Source of the DNA: Skeletonema tropicum
Taxonomy: Eukaryota; Bacillariophyta; Thalassiosirophyceae; Thalassiosirales; Thalassiosiraceae
Direction of reading: 5' to 3'
Assembly (NCBI GenBank): GCA_037178625.1
Contig: CM074146.1
Span: forward strand, 1,178,001-1,242,000
Length of the DNA: 64,000 nt
Notes under the pieces: model-generated
What the model saw: only the letters and a program-made list of their open reading frames with translations
What the model was told of the DNA's origin: nothing
Database searches by the model: none
Program-made: the position numbers and the translations under genes
Shown: positions 20,173-31,934 of the stretch, in pieces
Numbering within the stretch: position 1 is the stretch's first letter
Layout: the number at the start of each line of letters is the position of its first letter

Positions 20173-21928
20173 ATGGATCTTCAAGACAACCATGATTATT
20201 ATGAGGCGAATGCGGCCGATGTCAATCTGGAGCAAGTTACTTCCTCGGCAGCGAATGCCAAGATTCTTCAGCGGCTTCGTGACGGCGATGACAAACTAAC
20301 AAGCTTACATTTGAGCACGCCACGGTGGGGGTGGATTGGGTTGAATTCTTTCATTATCAGTGAGGAGGATTTGGGCTGGCTAGGCTATTTTATCAGTGAG
20401 GAGGAGGATTTGGGCTGGCTAGGCTATTTCATAGGCAAGAGTGAACATTTAGAGAGCCTTCATATTTGGAGCATGCACGAGGGAGAACAAATTGACGCCT
20501 TCGTGAAAGGTATCGCTAGCAACCACTCTATTCGGAATATTTCTATCGGATACATGATGAGCAATGACGCACGTGCTGCGATTGTAAGAGCAGTAGGCAA
20601 TTATTCTCAGTTGGAGAAACTGTCAATCAATTGTTACAATTTCGGTCCCAATACCAATAGCCATTCCGCACTAGGAACTCTGCTGGAATCGGGTGTTTGC
20701 TCATTATCATTGCGGGAGCTTAGGCTATTTGGAAGTAGCATCAGTGGCGTTGCAGTAGGTGCAGTTGTAAATTTTTTCAAATGCATTGGAGCATCCTTGG
20801 AAGTCCTCGAGTTGTCCGGGAGTTCCATCGGTAATGAAGGATTGTTGGCTTTGGTGGCCGGACTGGCCAATTGCTACCACCCTGAAGACACTAGATCTCG
20901 CTTCGAATGACTTGTCATTGGCAGCGGAGGGATTACGCTCATTATCTGAATGGTTGCACAGCTCCCCCACGATCTTACGGCATCTGAATCTTTCACGTTG
21001 TCAAATCAATGATCAAGGGCTTCAAGCCTTCGCACAAGGGACAGCGATTCATTGTAGAGAACTCGTGCTTAAAGGAAATGAATCAATCACAGCTACAGGA
21101 TTGAGTTGTTTGTTGAAGTCATTGCAGTCCGAAAGCTGCCGAGTTGATTTTCTTGATCTTCTAGATGTTCCAAGTGCAATTGGAAATGATGGGATGAAAG
21201 CCTTAGCTCGTGTGCTAGCGCACAACACGTCTTTGAAAAGCTTGCGTTTGGGTTCTTCAGTCAACGATGACACGGTACCTCCGTCACAGTGGCTTGCCTT
21301 CTCCAACGCACTATGTGATACGTCCAGTGTCAACAGCACCTACCGTTCAAATCACACTATCCACAAAATATTTTGTGGCAGAAGCGATGCAATCATTTCA
21401 CGTCCTGAAGATATTGCCCTCTACCTCCGACTAAACGAGCAGCATCCAAAGTATGCTGCTAGATGCAAAATCCTCATGAAGCACAAAAACCTCGGTATGC
21501 GGCCCTTCTTGCAATGGGACTTGAAGCTTCTTCCTGTGGCACTCACTTGGTTTGAGCAGGCAAAGACGTGTACAACATTGAACGTTCAGCTTCCTGTGGC
21601 TGAGGCGGATTTGGAGGCGGATGCTGTGGCGGTGGTGGAGAGGCGCGTTGTAGAAGAATCTGACAAAGTATTTGGGAGCAGGGTGCTTTCAGCGATGTAT
21701 GAGTTTGTTCGTGGGATGCCAATGCAAGTGATGAAAAGTCGTAATGGATTGGAGTTGACTGCGGCGTATGACGATAAGATTGCGAAGATTGAAGAAGAAC
21801 ACAAGTTGGATTTGGAGCAACGTGATGGAATGAACGCACAGCTCCAAGAAGAGATTGCTCGACTTGAGCTTGAGAATAAGAGGCTCAGAGAGATTGTAGA
21901 ATCGGTGAGGAAAAGCGTAGGAGTTTGA
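20173..21928 (+). CDS. leucine-rich-repeat/coiled-coil protein, copy A, one frameshift
   Basis: ATG at 20173. The frame is open to about 20875, where one extra C (AATTGCTACCACC against AATTGTACCACC in copy B) shifts the frame. From there the other frame reads on as TTLKTLDLASNDLS to the stop at 21928. RI-type LRRs are visible (SLEVLELSGSSIGNEGLLALVAGLA, shown here in parts; TLKTLDLASNDLSLAAEGL; LRHLNLSRCQINDQGLQAF; LKSLRLGSS). These folds bind proteins. After a linker with NEQHPKYAARCKILMKHKN comes a short coiled coil (LQEEIARLELENKRL) without a membrane anchor. An in-frame duplication of ISEEDLGWLGYF occurs at 20357-20430. Ligand or partner unknown. Confidence 0.7.
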
Positions 21929-22860
21929 GAGGGGGCAGGAGAAAGAAGGGTACAATACGATAACACAAGAACAGAACAAGATGGATGAAGGCGAGGGGCG
22001 GGGGTAGAGATAGGCTTAATACAAGTTACTAAAAATATGTATATCATACATCAATGCAGCGCTTCAAATTCTAGTTGGATATAAAATAAATGTCGATACA
22101 TCGAATTAGCCTCATTCGTCAAACGTCTCTTGTCTTCTTGTCAAAAAATGCGGTCTCGTCGACAAATTATGCTTTCCCACACTCATGTAGAGATTATTTT
22201 ATTGGTTCTCTTCTTCCTCACCATGCATGCAATCATCGAAAAGTGTCTAATTTTTCGTACAAAGAAAGGCTCCCTTTGGCTTACAACGTAATGAAAGCGT
22301 TTGATACTGCCTCTGCACGATAGCATTCCAATCCTTTGAGTAAAACTGCATGCAAGTAGTTTCGTCTTTGCCCCGTGCTTTCTGATATACTCCTCCATTT
22401 CATATGAACATGATTCGTGTATCCTCGCTCGATAGGACTCAGCCTCACGTGAAGTGAGGAGGCACTTGTACTATTTATTGACCTGTCTGCGGATGATTTT
22501 CCACTTCGATCGTGAAATCGTGAAACGTGATTCGTGATACTTTCTTGCTTGCTGTGCGGTTGCCTGGCGAGAGGGAGGAGGCGAGGCGAGGAGAGCCGTT
22601 GAAAAAGCGAAGATGCGGGCATACGCTCTCTTTTAATGTTTGGGCTTGGGCCCGCTTTTAGCACATTAAAGCAAGTGTTAAAGGGCAATAACGAGGGCAA
22701 TAGCCCTCCAGATGTAATCTTGCCCGAAAGATAAAGATCCTCCTCACGATTCATCTGAAGAGCACTCGCTCGCTCACCTTGCTGTGTTCGTTGCATGCAC
22801 TCCGAACTCGATCAATCAATCAATCTTGCCTCTCTCGATTGTTGCTTCAATTACGTGACG
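21929..22860. other. spacer between LRR copies A and B
   Basis: No convincing gene. A 171-codon minus-strand frame (22796-22281) is low in complexity and lies across what is clearly the duplicated leader of copy B, so I treat it as chance. Confidence 0.5.
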
Positions 22861-23021
22861 GTGAGTGCATATGGTAGGTAATAGCACGTTGCATTATTTT
22901 TCATGCTGCGTGCCCGTGTTGTGTTGTGTCGTGGTGATAATCAATATGATATGATGTGATCAATTTAATGTATCTTTCGGCATTAACAACAACTTCTTTC
23001 GGCTGCTGGACCACATCACAG
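22861..23021 (+). other. 5'UTR intron of LRR copy B
   Basis: Same donor context as in copy A (GTGACG|GTGAGTGCATATGG) and acceptor CCACATCACAG, 10 bases before the ATG at 23032. Confidence 0.6.
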
Positions 23022-23031
23022 ACTTTCAACC

Positions 23032-25069
23032 ATGGATCTTCAAGACTATAATTATGAGGCGAATGCGGCCCATGTCAGTCTGGAGCAAGTTACTTCTTCG
23101 GCAGCGAATGCCAAGATTCTTGAGCGGCTACTTGTCGGCGATGACGAACTAAAATGCTTAGGTTTGGGCCTGCCAAGGTGGGGGTGGATTGCGAGGAATA
23201 CTTTCATTATCAGAGAGGGGGATTATTTGGGCTGGCTAGGCTATTTCATCGGCAGGAGTGAACATTTAGAGAGCCTTCATATTTGGAGCATGCCCGCAGG
23301 AGAAGAAGGAGAACAAATTGATGCCTTCGTGAAAGGTATCGCAAGAAATAAATATATTCGGAATATTCGCATCGGATACATGAGCGATGATGCACGTGCT
23401 GCGATTGTGAGAGCAGTAGGCAATTATTCTCAGTTGGAGAAACTGGAGAATTATTCTGACGGCAATCTTGGCCCCAATAGCCATTCTGCACTAGGAACTC
23501 TGCTAGAATCGGGTGTTTGTTCATTGCGGGAGCGAGCTTTGGCTTACGAGAAGTAGCATCAGTGATGATGTAATATGTTCGTTTGTGAATGGCTTGAAAA
23601 GCGTCGCAGGATCCTTGGAAGTCCTTGTTCTGTCCGAGACTTCCATTGGCAATGAGGGATTATTGGCTGTAGTAGCAGGACTGGCCAATTGTACCACCCT
23701 GAATACTTTGAATCTCTCTTCGAATGACTTTTCCTCGGCAGTGGAAGGGCTACGCTCATTATCTGAATGGTTGCACAGATCCCCCATGACCTTGCAGCAG
23801 CTCAATATCCAACATTGCCAACTCAATGATCAAGGGCTTCAAGCTTTCACACAAGGGTCAGCGATTCATTGCAGAGAACTCATCCTTAAAGGAAATGAAT
23901 CAATCACAGCTACAGGATTGCGTTGTTTGTCAAACTCATTGCAGTCCGACAGCAGCCGAGTTAAGCTTCTTGATCTTCAAAATTTGTCAATTGGAGAAGA
24001 TGGTATTGAAGCCCTTGCTCGTGGGCTAGCTGAAAACAAATCTTTGACAAGCCTGCGTTTGAATCCTTCGTATGACAATGTATTGGCATCTCTAGCAATG
24101 TGGATTGCTTTCTACAGAGTACTATGTGATCCTTCCAGTGTCAACAGCACCTACCTTTCTAATCACACTATCCACACAATCATCTGTGGTGAAAACAATG
24201 CAGACATCGCACTACCTGAATATATTTGCGTATGCCTTCGACTGAACGAGCAACATCCAAAGAATGCCGCTAGATGCAAAATCCTCATGAAGCACAAGCA
24301 TCTCGATATGCGGCCCTTCTTGCAATGGGGCTTGAAGCTTCTTCCTGTGGCACTCGCTTGGTTTGAGCGAGCAAAGGCGTGCACGACATTGTACGACCGT
24401 TCTTCGGCCACGGAGAAGAGGCGCTTTCTTGAAGAATCGGATGTAGTATTTGAGCGAAGGATGCTTTCAGCGATGTATGAATTTGTCCGTAAGATGTCGC
24501 TGCAGGATGTGATGAAAAGTCGTAACGGATTGGAGTTGACTGCGGCGTATGACGAAAAGATCAAGATAATTGAGGAAGAGAACACCATACATTCGGCTCA
24601 GCGTGAAAGTAAGAATGCGCAGCTTAGAGAAGAGATTGTTCGACTTGAGGGCAAAAACAAGAGGATTATAGAGGAAAACACGATGCGTTCGGCTCAGCAT
24701 GATAGGGAGAATAAGCAGCTTGGAGCAGAGATTGCTCGACTTGAACACGAAAACGAGAGGATCGAGGAAGAAAATACAGTACTTTTGGCTCAGCGTGCTG
24801 AGGAGAAAGAGCAGCATGAAGATAAGATTGCTGAACTTGATCGCAAAAACAAAGATGAGATTGCTCAACTCAAGCGCGAAAACAAGAGGATTATGGAAGA
24901 CAACAAGGCGGATCTTGAAGAACGCGATAGGAAGATCATGCAGCTTGGGAAAGAGATTGTTCGACTTGAACATGAGAACAAGAGGCTCAACTTCTTCATC
25001 GAAAGCATGATCGTTATGCTTATATGCTTTGCTGCTTTAGTGCTTCAGTTTGTCTTCGCAAGATTGTAA
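23032..25069 (+). CDS. leucine-rich-repeat/coiled-coil protein with C-terminal anchor, copy B, one frameshift
   Basis: ATG at 23032. A 4-base duplication (GAGC) at about 23531-23534, judged against copy A, shifts the frame; the rest of the protein reads from about 23545 to 25069. The LRR part is like copy A (LEVLVLSETSIGNEGLL, LNTLNLSSNDFSSAVEGL, LQQLNIQHCQLNDQGL). The coiled coil is much longer than in copy A, with about six repeats of an EEIxRLExxNKRIxEEN-like unit (24560-24990), and ends in a hydrophobic segment (MIVMLICFAALVLQFVFA). That suggests a tail-anchored membrane protein. The frameshift lies in a different place from that of copy A, so each copy is intact where the other is broken. 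Confidence 0.7.
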
Positions 25070-25079
25070 AAAATCGAGC

Positions 25080-25918
25080 GCCTGGGGTTTTGAGACGGGA
25101 GGAGCAGCTTACACATGAATGAGCCCAATTTCATTCATCTTTTTCTATATTTGGTGAAGGCGATGGGGATAGGGTCTGAGTACAACTTTCAGTGATTCAT
25201 CAATGTAACGCTTCCGATAAATTCTACTTGGATATAAATAATGAAGGCGTTTGTTACATTGACACACCCATTGTAGCTTTATATATCCAACTTCGCTTCC
25301 TTATCTTTACAGCCGTTACTATACAGCACACTCCTTCCACTCTGACTTCATTTATACATACTTCGTAGCTGCATTGTTTGTGGATTCCTCTTTCTTCGTG
25401 CCTTACGCACACTAGCACTCCTTCTCACCGAATTTGATTAGTGCATCGTCGAGCTGCGTGCTCCATCCCTGAGCCTGAGCCACATCGCCCTTGTGCTTGT
25501 GATTATGAACTTTATGTGCTTCCATAAGCAGAACAACCACATCACATCCCACTCATCTATCAAGATATCATCTTTGAACGATTGCCGCATTCTCTTTGTT
25601 GCAGTTGCAACTCTCAAATAGCAGTCATCAAGCTAAGAGCAGCTGCAGCAGAAGAGACCCACTGCAAGTAAGAGAACGTGGGTGATTGGGTCTTAGGATG
25701 TTTGGCACGCACATGCAGGCGTGTAAAAAGTCCGCCAAACGAAAATAGTGGCGCGGCGCTGCCCAGGATGTCCAGATCCATCCACAACATTATGATCATT
25801 ATGATCATAGACATGATGACTATGGCAACACCGCCAACCAAAGAGTCAGCCTGGGCGACATAATTCTATCGCACTATCGACCGATATTAGTATCCTCAAC
25901 ATGACGACCATCGAATAA
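25080..25918. other. intergenic, nothing firm
   Basis: Downstream duplicated tail of the LRR unit (to about 25250), then spacer and the probable promoter or 5' exon region of the hydroxylase gene. A donor-like CAAGTAAGAG at 25668 could belong to an upstream exon. Confidence 0.4.
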
Positions 25919-27993
25919 TACATTCACGTCACCCAATCGTCTCAAGATGATGACAATTCTACAACCATCAACATCGCTACAACAACCTCCAAATTTTGCA
26001 AAGAACTACAGCTGTACACCAACAACTTTACCACCTGCAGCCACTGCAATCTACCACCGCCCACCACCAACAACCAGAAATTACTGACCTGTTCCAACTG
26101 TGCATCAGCAGCATATCACAATTCATCCTGTCAGCGTTCTCATTGGAAGGTACACAAGCGAAGCTGTAAGAAATTATCTCAGAGTTTAGCACCGCTGAAA
26201 GAATTGATTCGTTGGCAGGATAGATTGGTCAAGAATGAGATTATATTGCAGTGTCAGCATAGTGACAGTGATAGCAGTCATGATGGTATCAGCAGCGGTG
26301 GTGGTACAAAAACGAAACAGAGAATATCATCTTCAAGTTGCTGCTGGTGGCACCCCACCAATCCAACAAACAGCATCACCTTACAAACTCTACAACAATC
26401 AAATCACATTTGGATCGAGGCAGTAGATCAATGGAATGCAAAAGAGTATTTGAAAGCAATGGAAGCGATGCAATTTGCATTGGAGGTGTATCACAGTGCT
26501 TGGTCGTGGTGCTTTGGAAGTGAGAGTAGTAGTAGTTTGGAGCTGTCGAGTGCAGAGAGTAGCGGTGGTAGTGAGCACTTGAAGGATGTAGTGATTGATG
26601 GAGATGGTTGTAATGATATGAAGAAAGATGGAGACGATTTCGTTGAATCGTCAATGGTATTGGCAAAGCGTCTATTGTTCTTGGCATATTGTGAACTGGA
26701 TGGGGGTCAGGTTGCTTCTGCTCGACAACGATTGGTAAGTCTTGCTTCACGGCGTGATATACAACATGTCTTTCTAGTAGTTGTCATTCTCTCCACACCT
26801 TTTCTCAATATATCTCATCTCTCTTGTGATGATGCTCTTTTGCATTGCATCAATAATATCCAAATCCATCACACAATACAACAGGTTCAATGCATATCCA
26901 TCGCAAATACAATTCTGTACTCCACCTCTACAACAACCCACAATCAATCAACTATCAAATCTATACTCAACGATGCCTACATGGAACTCATGCTAAGCAT
27001 GGAAGAGATCGAATCCGACAAACTACTTGCACGACACGTGGCCAATTTGGCAATTGCAAATGGCAATTGTTGTGGATGGGTGGATCCAATGCAACGACCT
27101 GGGTTCATGGCAAGCATCAGTAGTAGTAATAGTATGATACAACAATTATCAAGTGTTCCAATATGTTCAGTGGACAAAAGGCCAAAGTGGTGTAATGAAC
27201 TGGAACGGAATTATCATCAAATTCTCGAAGAATATCACAATACAACAATGACAAATCAATGGATGGATGTGGGGTGTGGACGACGAGGGAGTGGACATGA
27301 TGATCATTCTGTGGTGGAGGGGCGGGGATGGAAGGAGTATGTGTTGTTTGGTACTGGTGCACTTGATTGTGACGATGATGCTCCATTTACGAAAAAGGTG
27401 AGTTTGCTTGTTTGTTGTAATTGTTGGATGTGTGCTAGTCTTGTCCATGGTGCCAGAGAGAGATGGAAAGGAGATTTGGAGGGTTTACTGAGAATTGCAT
27501 TGTTACATGAATGGCTTCTAATATTTTATTACATATATGTATCCATCCTTGCTTGATCGCTCGCCACCTCTAGCTTCTAAGGCAACATGTACCCGACGCA
27601 GTAACTCTAGCACAACAAGGTGGAGGCGAGGTAATCTTCAGCCGACTATCTCCTCGTACACACATCAAAGCACATTGCGGTCCAACCAACCTTCGCTGGA
27701 CGGCACATTTGGGCTTGGTCATTCCCAAGAAGACGGAAGATTGTCGCATTCGCGTCGGCAATGATTGGGTATCATGGTCGGCTGGTAAAGTGTTACTCTT
27801 TGATGATTCATTTGAACATGAAGTACGAAATGACACGGATGAGGAACGTGTGGTATTATTGATTCGATTGTGGCATCCCGAGTTGACAATGACGTCGAGT
27901 AGGACTGGTTCTGGTTTGGCGTCGCAGTTGGTGCAAGAGGCGATTGCAAAGAAGGAAGAATCGATTGAAAAGCGTTACAATATTCCAGCGTAA
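25919..27993 (+). CDS. MYND finger-aspartyl/asparaginyl beta-hydroxylase (Fe(II)/2-oxoglutarate)
   Basis: Three exons by frame and splice signals: up to 26734 (donor GTAAGT), 26885-27397 (donor GTGAGT) and 27574-27993. Exon 1 begins with a MYND finger (TTCSHC, LLTCSNC, CQRSHWKVHKRSC; nt about 26035-26172). Exon 2 has GWVDPMQRPGFMA, the block before the catalytic domain. Exon 3 is the hydroxylase: VIFSRLSPRTHIKAHCGPTN, then HLGLVIPK, FDDSFEHEV and RLWHPEL. The two Fe-binding His are in HCGPTN and FEHEV, and Arg in the RVVLLIRLWHP strand would bind 2-oxoglutarate. The family hydroxylates Asp/Asn in target proteins. The start is unclear: the only nearby in-frame ATG (25901) is followed by TAA at 25916, so the first exon may lie upstream or the start may be damaged. 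Confidence 0.85.
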
Positions 27994-28135
27994 CGTCAAA
28001 GAACAAACTATATACATGAACATGTATGAGGTCATACTTTACATTCGCCATCTCTGAATATTCATGATTCTCGTGGTGTTGCTGCTCCTACTCTTTGCTT
28101 CGATATTCGATCCCAATAATTTGTTTTCTTTTCAG

Positions 28136-28288
28136 TCATCTACCTCATCCAATGCCGACAGGACCACTTATGAATGTTGGAGAAAGCGGATGATTGACCA
28201 TATCTTCTGGCTAGAGAATGGACTGCGGCAAGTAAGATATGCTGATACATATACTGATATTGATGGAGTAGAAATTGATTCAATGTAG
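28136..28288 (+). pseudogene. 3' exon remnant of the ankyrin-cassette gene
   Basis: Preceded by a textbook acceptor (TTGTTTTCTTTTCAG) with no gene body upstream. Its start (STSSNADRTTYECWRKRMI) matches STSSDQVTVESWRAHMM at 36200-36290 and the same exon near 57490-57590 (minus). It faces the Ser/Pro-rich remnant at 28485-28972, as in the other cassettes. It seems to be the left-most, most decayed cassette. Confidence 0.5.
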
Positions 28289-28484
28289 CTTATTAAGTCA
28301 ACTACTTTTAAGCTCTACCATATATTATTTTCTTATGATGTATCATATCAGGCTACTATGTACAACTGCGGCGAAGGTCATTTTCAGAATAGGTTCTTGA
28401 TATGAAAATGACATCGATAGATGCCGTCTCTACTGTGTCTGTGTCCACTTGATGGTTGGTCAATGGGCCTCGCACCAAATTACA

Positions 28485-28972
28485 TTACAGAAATGGGAGA
28501 CGGGGAATGCCAGTACCCCCAGATCCAGATCTAGCTGAAAGTAGCTTGTGCAGAACTGCACGTGAACATGATGGTGAAACATTTGACGTCATCTCTTGAA
28601 ATGGAGCGTCCCGATGATATAGACGTAGTTCATGCAGCATGAGAAGGGGCAATTGTGATACTGATGATGATGATGTCAATTGAGAATTCGTCGCAAGTGA
28701 ACCTAATGCTCTACCATCATTGGTACCGCCGTGATCACTATTTGCAGCTGCAACGATGTAGCTGTTGCGTCTTCTTAAAGTCCCAGACGGAAGATGTGGA
28801 GCTGGAAGAGCAGAAGAGCAGCGGGTGGATGAGGTGATGGGGATCGGCGAGGATGAGTCTCCGTCTCGGCCGTATTCGGTGCTTGAAGAACAGAATCTTC
28901 ACTCCGATCCGATAGAAAGGCCAAGCTGTCAACTTGTGTGGTTAAGGGCGGTCTTTCGATTTGAATTTCCAT
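28485..28972 (-). pseudogene. Ser/Pro-rich family copy 1, frameshifted
   Basis: ATG at 28972; reads TTQVDSLAFLSDRSEDSV and a Pro-rich stretch, then ends early. The rest of the family pattern (SGTLRRRNSYIVAA, then MTSNVSPSCSRAVLHK, GGTGIPRLPF) continues in another frame from about 28795 to 28485. One frameshift near 28790 separates them. See the intact copies at 36684-37367 and 56276-57100. Confidence 0.65.
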
Positions 28973-29658
28973 GGTGGTAATGACAATATCATAATATTAT
29001 GTATGTAAGAGAAATTTAAAGTACGTCTGGTGGGATTGGTTCACTTCCGTTTGAAGAATTATCGATGTGCCGAACAAACGAGATAAAAATGGCCCTCTGG
29101 CCCTCTCCGCTCCGATGGCATTGGCATGAATGATGGCAAGCTGGAGCGAGAGTTCGCAAAGTGAAATGAGCATGTGTGTGCTTGGGAACCGTGTTTGTTT
29201 GTATTTCGTGTGAGTTTTTAGTACCTATTGTGAGGATTGATTGATTGTGTGTGTGTCTCTCTCTGTGTGTGAATCTTTTATTTTGACTAAAGTTATTACT
29301 CAACTATCCTAAATACTTAATTGTACTTATGACTTATGACTTACAACCCCTTGCCTCGCGCTTACCTCCTTTGTATCTATCGCGCGATAGTGCAATGATA
29401 CTTATTCAGACGGTGGCAAAGGGTATTGCTGTCCGCGGGAAAAGGAAGGGATTTGTTGTGCAGTTGTGTTCCTCTTGCATAGATTGTGAAACCACTCTTG
29501 TGATAGTGTGACTTTACAGTGAGTCAGTTTATTGTGGGTTCCATCATTTGTACAAATCTACATACTCGTCTTCAAATGAAGTAGGTGGAGAGCGTCCTAC
29601 TCTCTCCTCGATAGAAGTAATTATGTATTGTTTCTATCCGCCCAGTTGGCCTCGCACA

Positions 29659-30120
29659 TTATGAACCATGATGAGGTGGGGCAGAGGGAATGCCACCAGC
29701 CATAGATATTATACCATGATGCATTGTTGGAGCGTCATGATTGATATTAGTACGACGTTTTTCACGCAATGCGAACGGTGGTGGCGGCAGAGAAGAATTC
29801 GTGGCATATAAATGCAAGTCTCCACCTCCATCGTCGTTGATGCCGCCTTCGCCTTCGCAATTATCAGCAGCTGCAACGATGTAGATATTGCGTCTCCTGA
29901 AAGTCCCAGACGGAAGATCTGGAGCAGCAGGCGGATCATGTGGAGAAGAGGATAGGCGAGTATGAGTTTCATCTTTCTCGATCTCGGCCGCCGGCGTCTG
30001 AGCTTGGATGGAATCTTCACTCCAATTGGATTCGAGTAGGATGGCTGCAAAGCTGTCTAATTTTGACTGCGTGGATGAGGTCGAGGCTTTGCGGTCTTGC
30101 CGTTCGATCTGGTTGGCCAT
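29659..30120 (-). CDS. Ser/Pro-rich family copy 2
   Basis: ATG at 30120 (MANQIERQ), the start conserved in the family. 153 residues, open throughout. Shared blocks: TQSKLDSFAAILLESNWSED, SIQAQTPAAE, LPSGTFRRRN and AGGIPSAPP. It lacks the TTSNVSPSCAR block and the C-terminal Gln/Asn-rich tail of the long copies, so it is either a short form or eroded. Low complexity, no membrane segment, no known domain. Confidence 0.55.
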   Translation of the reverse strand: MANQIERQDRKASTSSTQSKLDSFAAILLESNWSEDSIQAQTPAAEIEKDETHTRLSSSPHDPPAAPDLPSGTFRRRNIYIVAAADNCEGEGGINDDGGGDLHLYATNSSLPPPPFALREKRRTNINHDAPTMHHGIISMAGGIPSAPPHHGS

Positions 30121-30897
30121 GGTTCTAAGAAGTATCAAGTTTGGCGTAGTAGGTAAAGTATTTATTGTGTAAATTTTTACTAGCAGTACTTAGAATTGTG
30201 GATCTAATGATGATCTGCGAAGGGTAGTATGTGCTTGAGTGCTTGACCAACACACATTTCTTATATATTGTTTGGATGGAGTATACAATCACACCGACTG
30301 GGCGGGACGCACCGGGATTGGAGTTTTACCAATCTAAAAGAATTGAAACGGTTCTAAATGAACAAAGGAACATTTGAGTGCCGTATGTAAAAGCGATACC
30401 GGCAGCTGAAGAGAGACACTGAGAAAAAAATGCCAAATGCCGATCTCGCTCACACGTTTGACTTCATTCATTCCAGAGATATTCTTTCATGTGCCCTGGC
30501 TTGAAGCAGGCGAGGCCTCTTGGTCATCTCTTGCTTTCTTTCGGCGTCTCCGTTCGTTCAGCACCGCATTCATTCACCGCAAGGGTATCGTTATACTCCT
30601 CTATCCAATATGTAAGTACCGGCAGCTGAAGAGAGAACTGAGACTGAGAAAATGCCAAATGCCGATCTCGCTCAAAGTTAGACTACCGCTCTCTCTAGAG
30701 CTAGATTCATTCATGGCCCTACGCCCTAGCTAGCCTGGCTTGAAGCAGGCGAGGCTGACAAGTCATCTCTTGGTTTCTTTCGGCGTCTGCGTTCACTACT
30801 CATGTAAGGAGCGGCCAGAGAACGCAACCAACAACCCCAGACCAATAACATAGCAAGTGTTGTGAAGCAGCGCAGCATTAGCAGGACTAGCGCAAAG
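30121..30897. repeat. ankyrin-cassette leader, partly duplicated in tandem
   Basis: The blocks at about 30396-30560 and 30605-30795 repeat one another (GCCAAATGCCGATCTCGCTC, CTGGCTTGAAGCAGGCGAGG, CTTTCGGCGTCT in both). A related leader is found inverted at 58490-58660 and, in part, at 34220-34340. It contains the presumed promoter and leader of ankyrin copy 1. Confidence 0.75.
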
Positions 30898-31644
30898 ATG
30901 TCAAGTTCCAACTTTCAACTTCTAAATCCTGTCGCCGTCCTACTCGGACTTGTCAAGTCGCAGGATTGGAAGATGATCCGAACACTCATGAAGGTTTCGA
31001 GCCCAGATTGTTTCCGCGCAACGGCTAGTGCTGTCTCTTCGTACTCCAGGCATAATAAACTCAATGGCACGACGCTTCTACATGCTACTGTGAGAGAAAA
31101 CCCTCCATATGATGTTGTCGCCAACATCATCAAGCTTTGTCCTGAAATGTTAGCGGAGGGAGATGGACTCGGTCGGACTCCTCTCCACATCGCAGCTGGC
31201 TCTCAAGCTTGTCCCCGGCTACTGAAGCTCATCGCTCGTGCACATCCAGCTGCATGCGATGTCCAGGATGAGGGTGGAAGGACCCCGTTACATTTCATAT
31301 GTGATACATCCTTTGTCCTCTTTGCAAGCGATGAACACCCATCATCTACGCCTCGGCATCGAAAAGGCCCGAAGCATGAAGCTGTTGTTGCTTTATTATC
31401 AGCGTCAATGAATGCTGCTGCAATAGAAGACTGTGACGAAATGAGTCCCCTAGAGCATGCAATCATGTGCGATGCATCGTTGAAGACTGTGAAGCTACTG
31501 CAATCTTCAGCTAGGAAATCAAATAAGGCACGTGCACGTGCTCGACCTTCAAGTGATAGTCCCGATTCTAATTCTGTGACAAAAGAAGACGAGTATCAAG
31601 CACACCCGATGATTTTCCCAATTGCTCTGAATCATCTGAATTAA
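30898..31644 (+). CDS. ankyrin-repeat protein, cassette copy 1
   Basis: ATG at 30898 (MSSSNFQLLNPVAVLLGL). About four ankyrin units: TTLLHATVRENPPYDVVANI, GRTPLHIAAGSQACPRLLKL, GRTPLHFICD with a longer loop, and MSPLEHAIMCDASLKTVKLL. Ankyrin repeats bind other proteins. A basic segment follows (ARKSNKARARARPSSDSPDS). Against copies 2 and 3, the C-terminus is shifted at about nt 31565 (SVTKEDEYQAHPM instead of NKGRRVSSTPDDFPN), so this copy has lost the NKRRRVSS-like nuclear-localisation motif. It converges on the Ser/Pro-rich gene at 31935-32616. Confidence 0.75.
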   Translation: MSSSNFQLLNPVAVLLGLVKSQDWKMIRTLMKVSSPDCFRATASAVSSYSRHNKLNGTTLLHATVRENPPYDVVANIIKLCPEMLAEGDGLGRTPLHIAAGSQACPRLLKLIARAHPAACDVQDEGGRTPLHFICDTSFVLFASDEHPSSTPRHRKGPKHEAVVALLSASMNAAAIEDCDEMSPLEHAIMCDASLKTVKLLQSSARKSNKARARARPSSDSPDSNSVTKEDEYQAHPMIFPIALNHLN

Positions 31645-31934
31645 GTATGATGGCAAGAGCATAAGTACCAAGCTGCAGCAAGTTCCAAGAGACAAGTACG
31701 AAGGAAGATTTACTGATAGACTGACGAGGTGGTGGACTATTGTAGACATAGATTGTAACATATCATATTAGGTAGTTTTAAGCTCTACTACTCAATCGCA
31801 TAATAATATGTTCTGGTGAAGCGTATTTCCGAGGCAGCAAGGAAAGAACGGGGTCTATTTCCTTTTACATATGCTGGCAAGGAATATGCTATAAATGTGA
31901 AGCTCTATCACTATCACTATCATCCTTTGCTTCT

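Noticed and set aside
22281..22796. 171-codon minus-strand frame between the LRR genes
   Set aside because: It lies over the duplicated leader of LRR copy B, has no domain, and the paralogous leader of copy A does not keep the frame open.
24467..24973. 168-codon antisense frame under the LRR copy B coiled coil
   Set aside because: Repetitive Phe/Leu-rich translation caused by the GAA/AAG-rich sense strand.
29016..29303. 95-codon minus-strand frame
   Set aside because: His/Thr-rich translation of a GT/CA-rich spacer, no conserved block, no copy in other cassettes.
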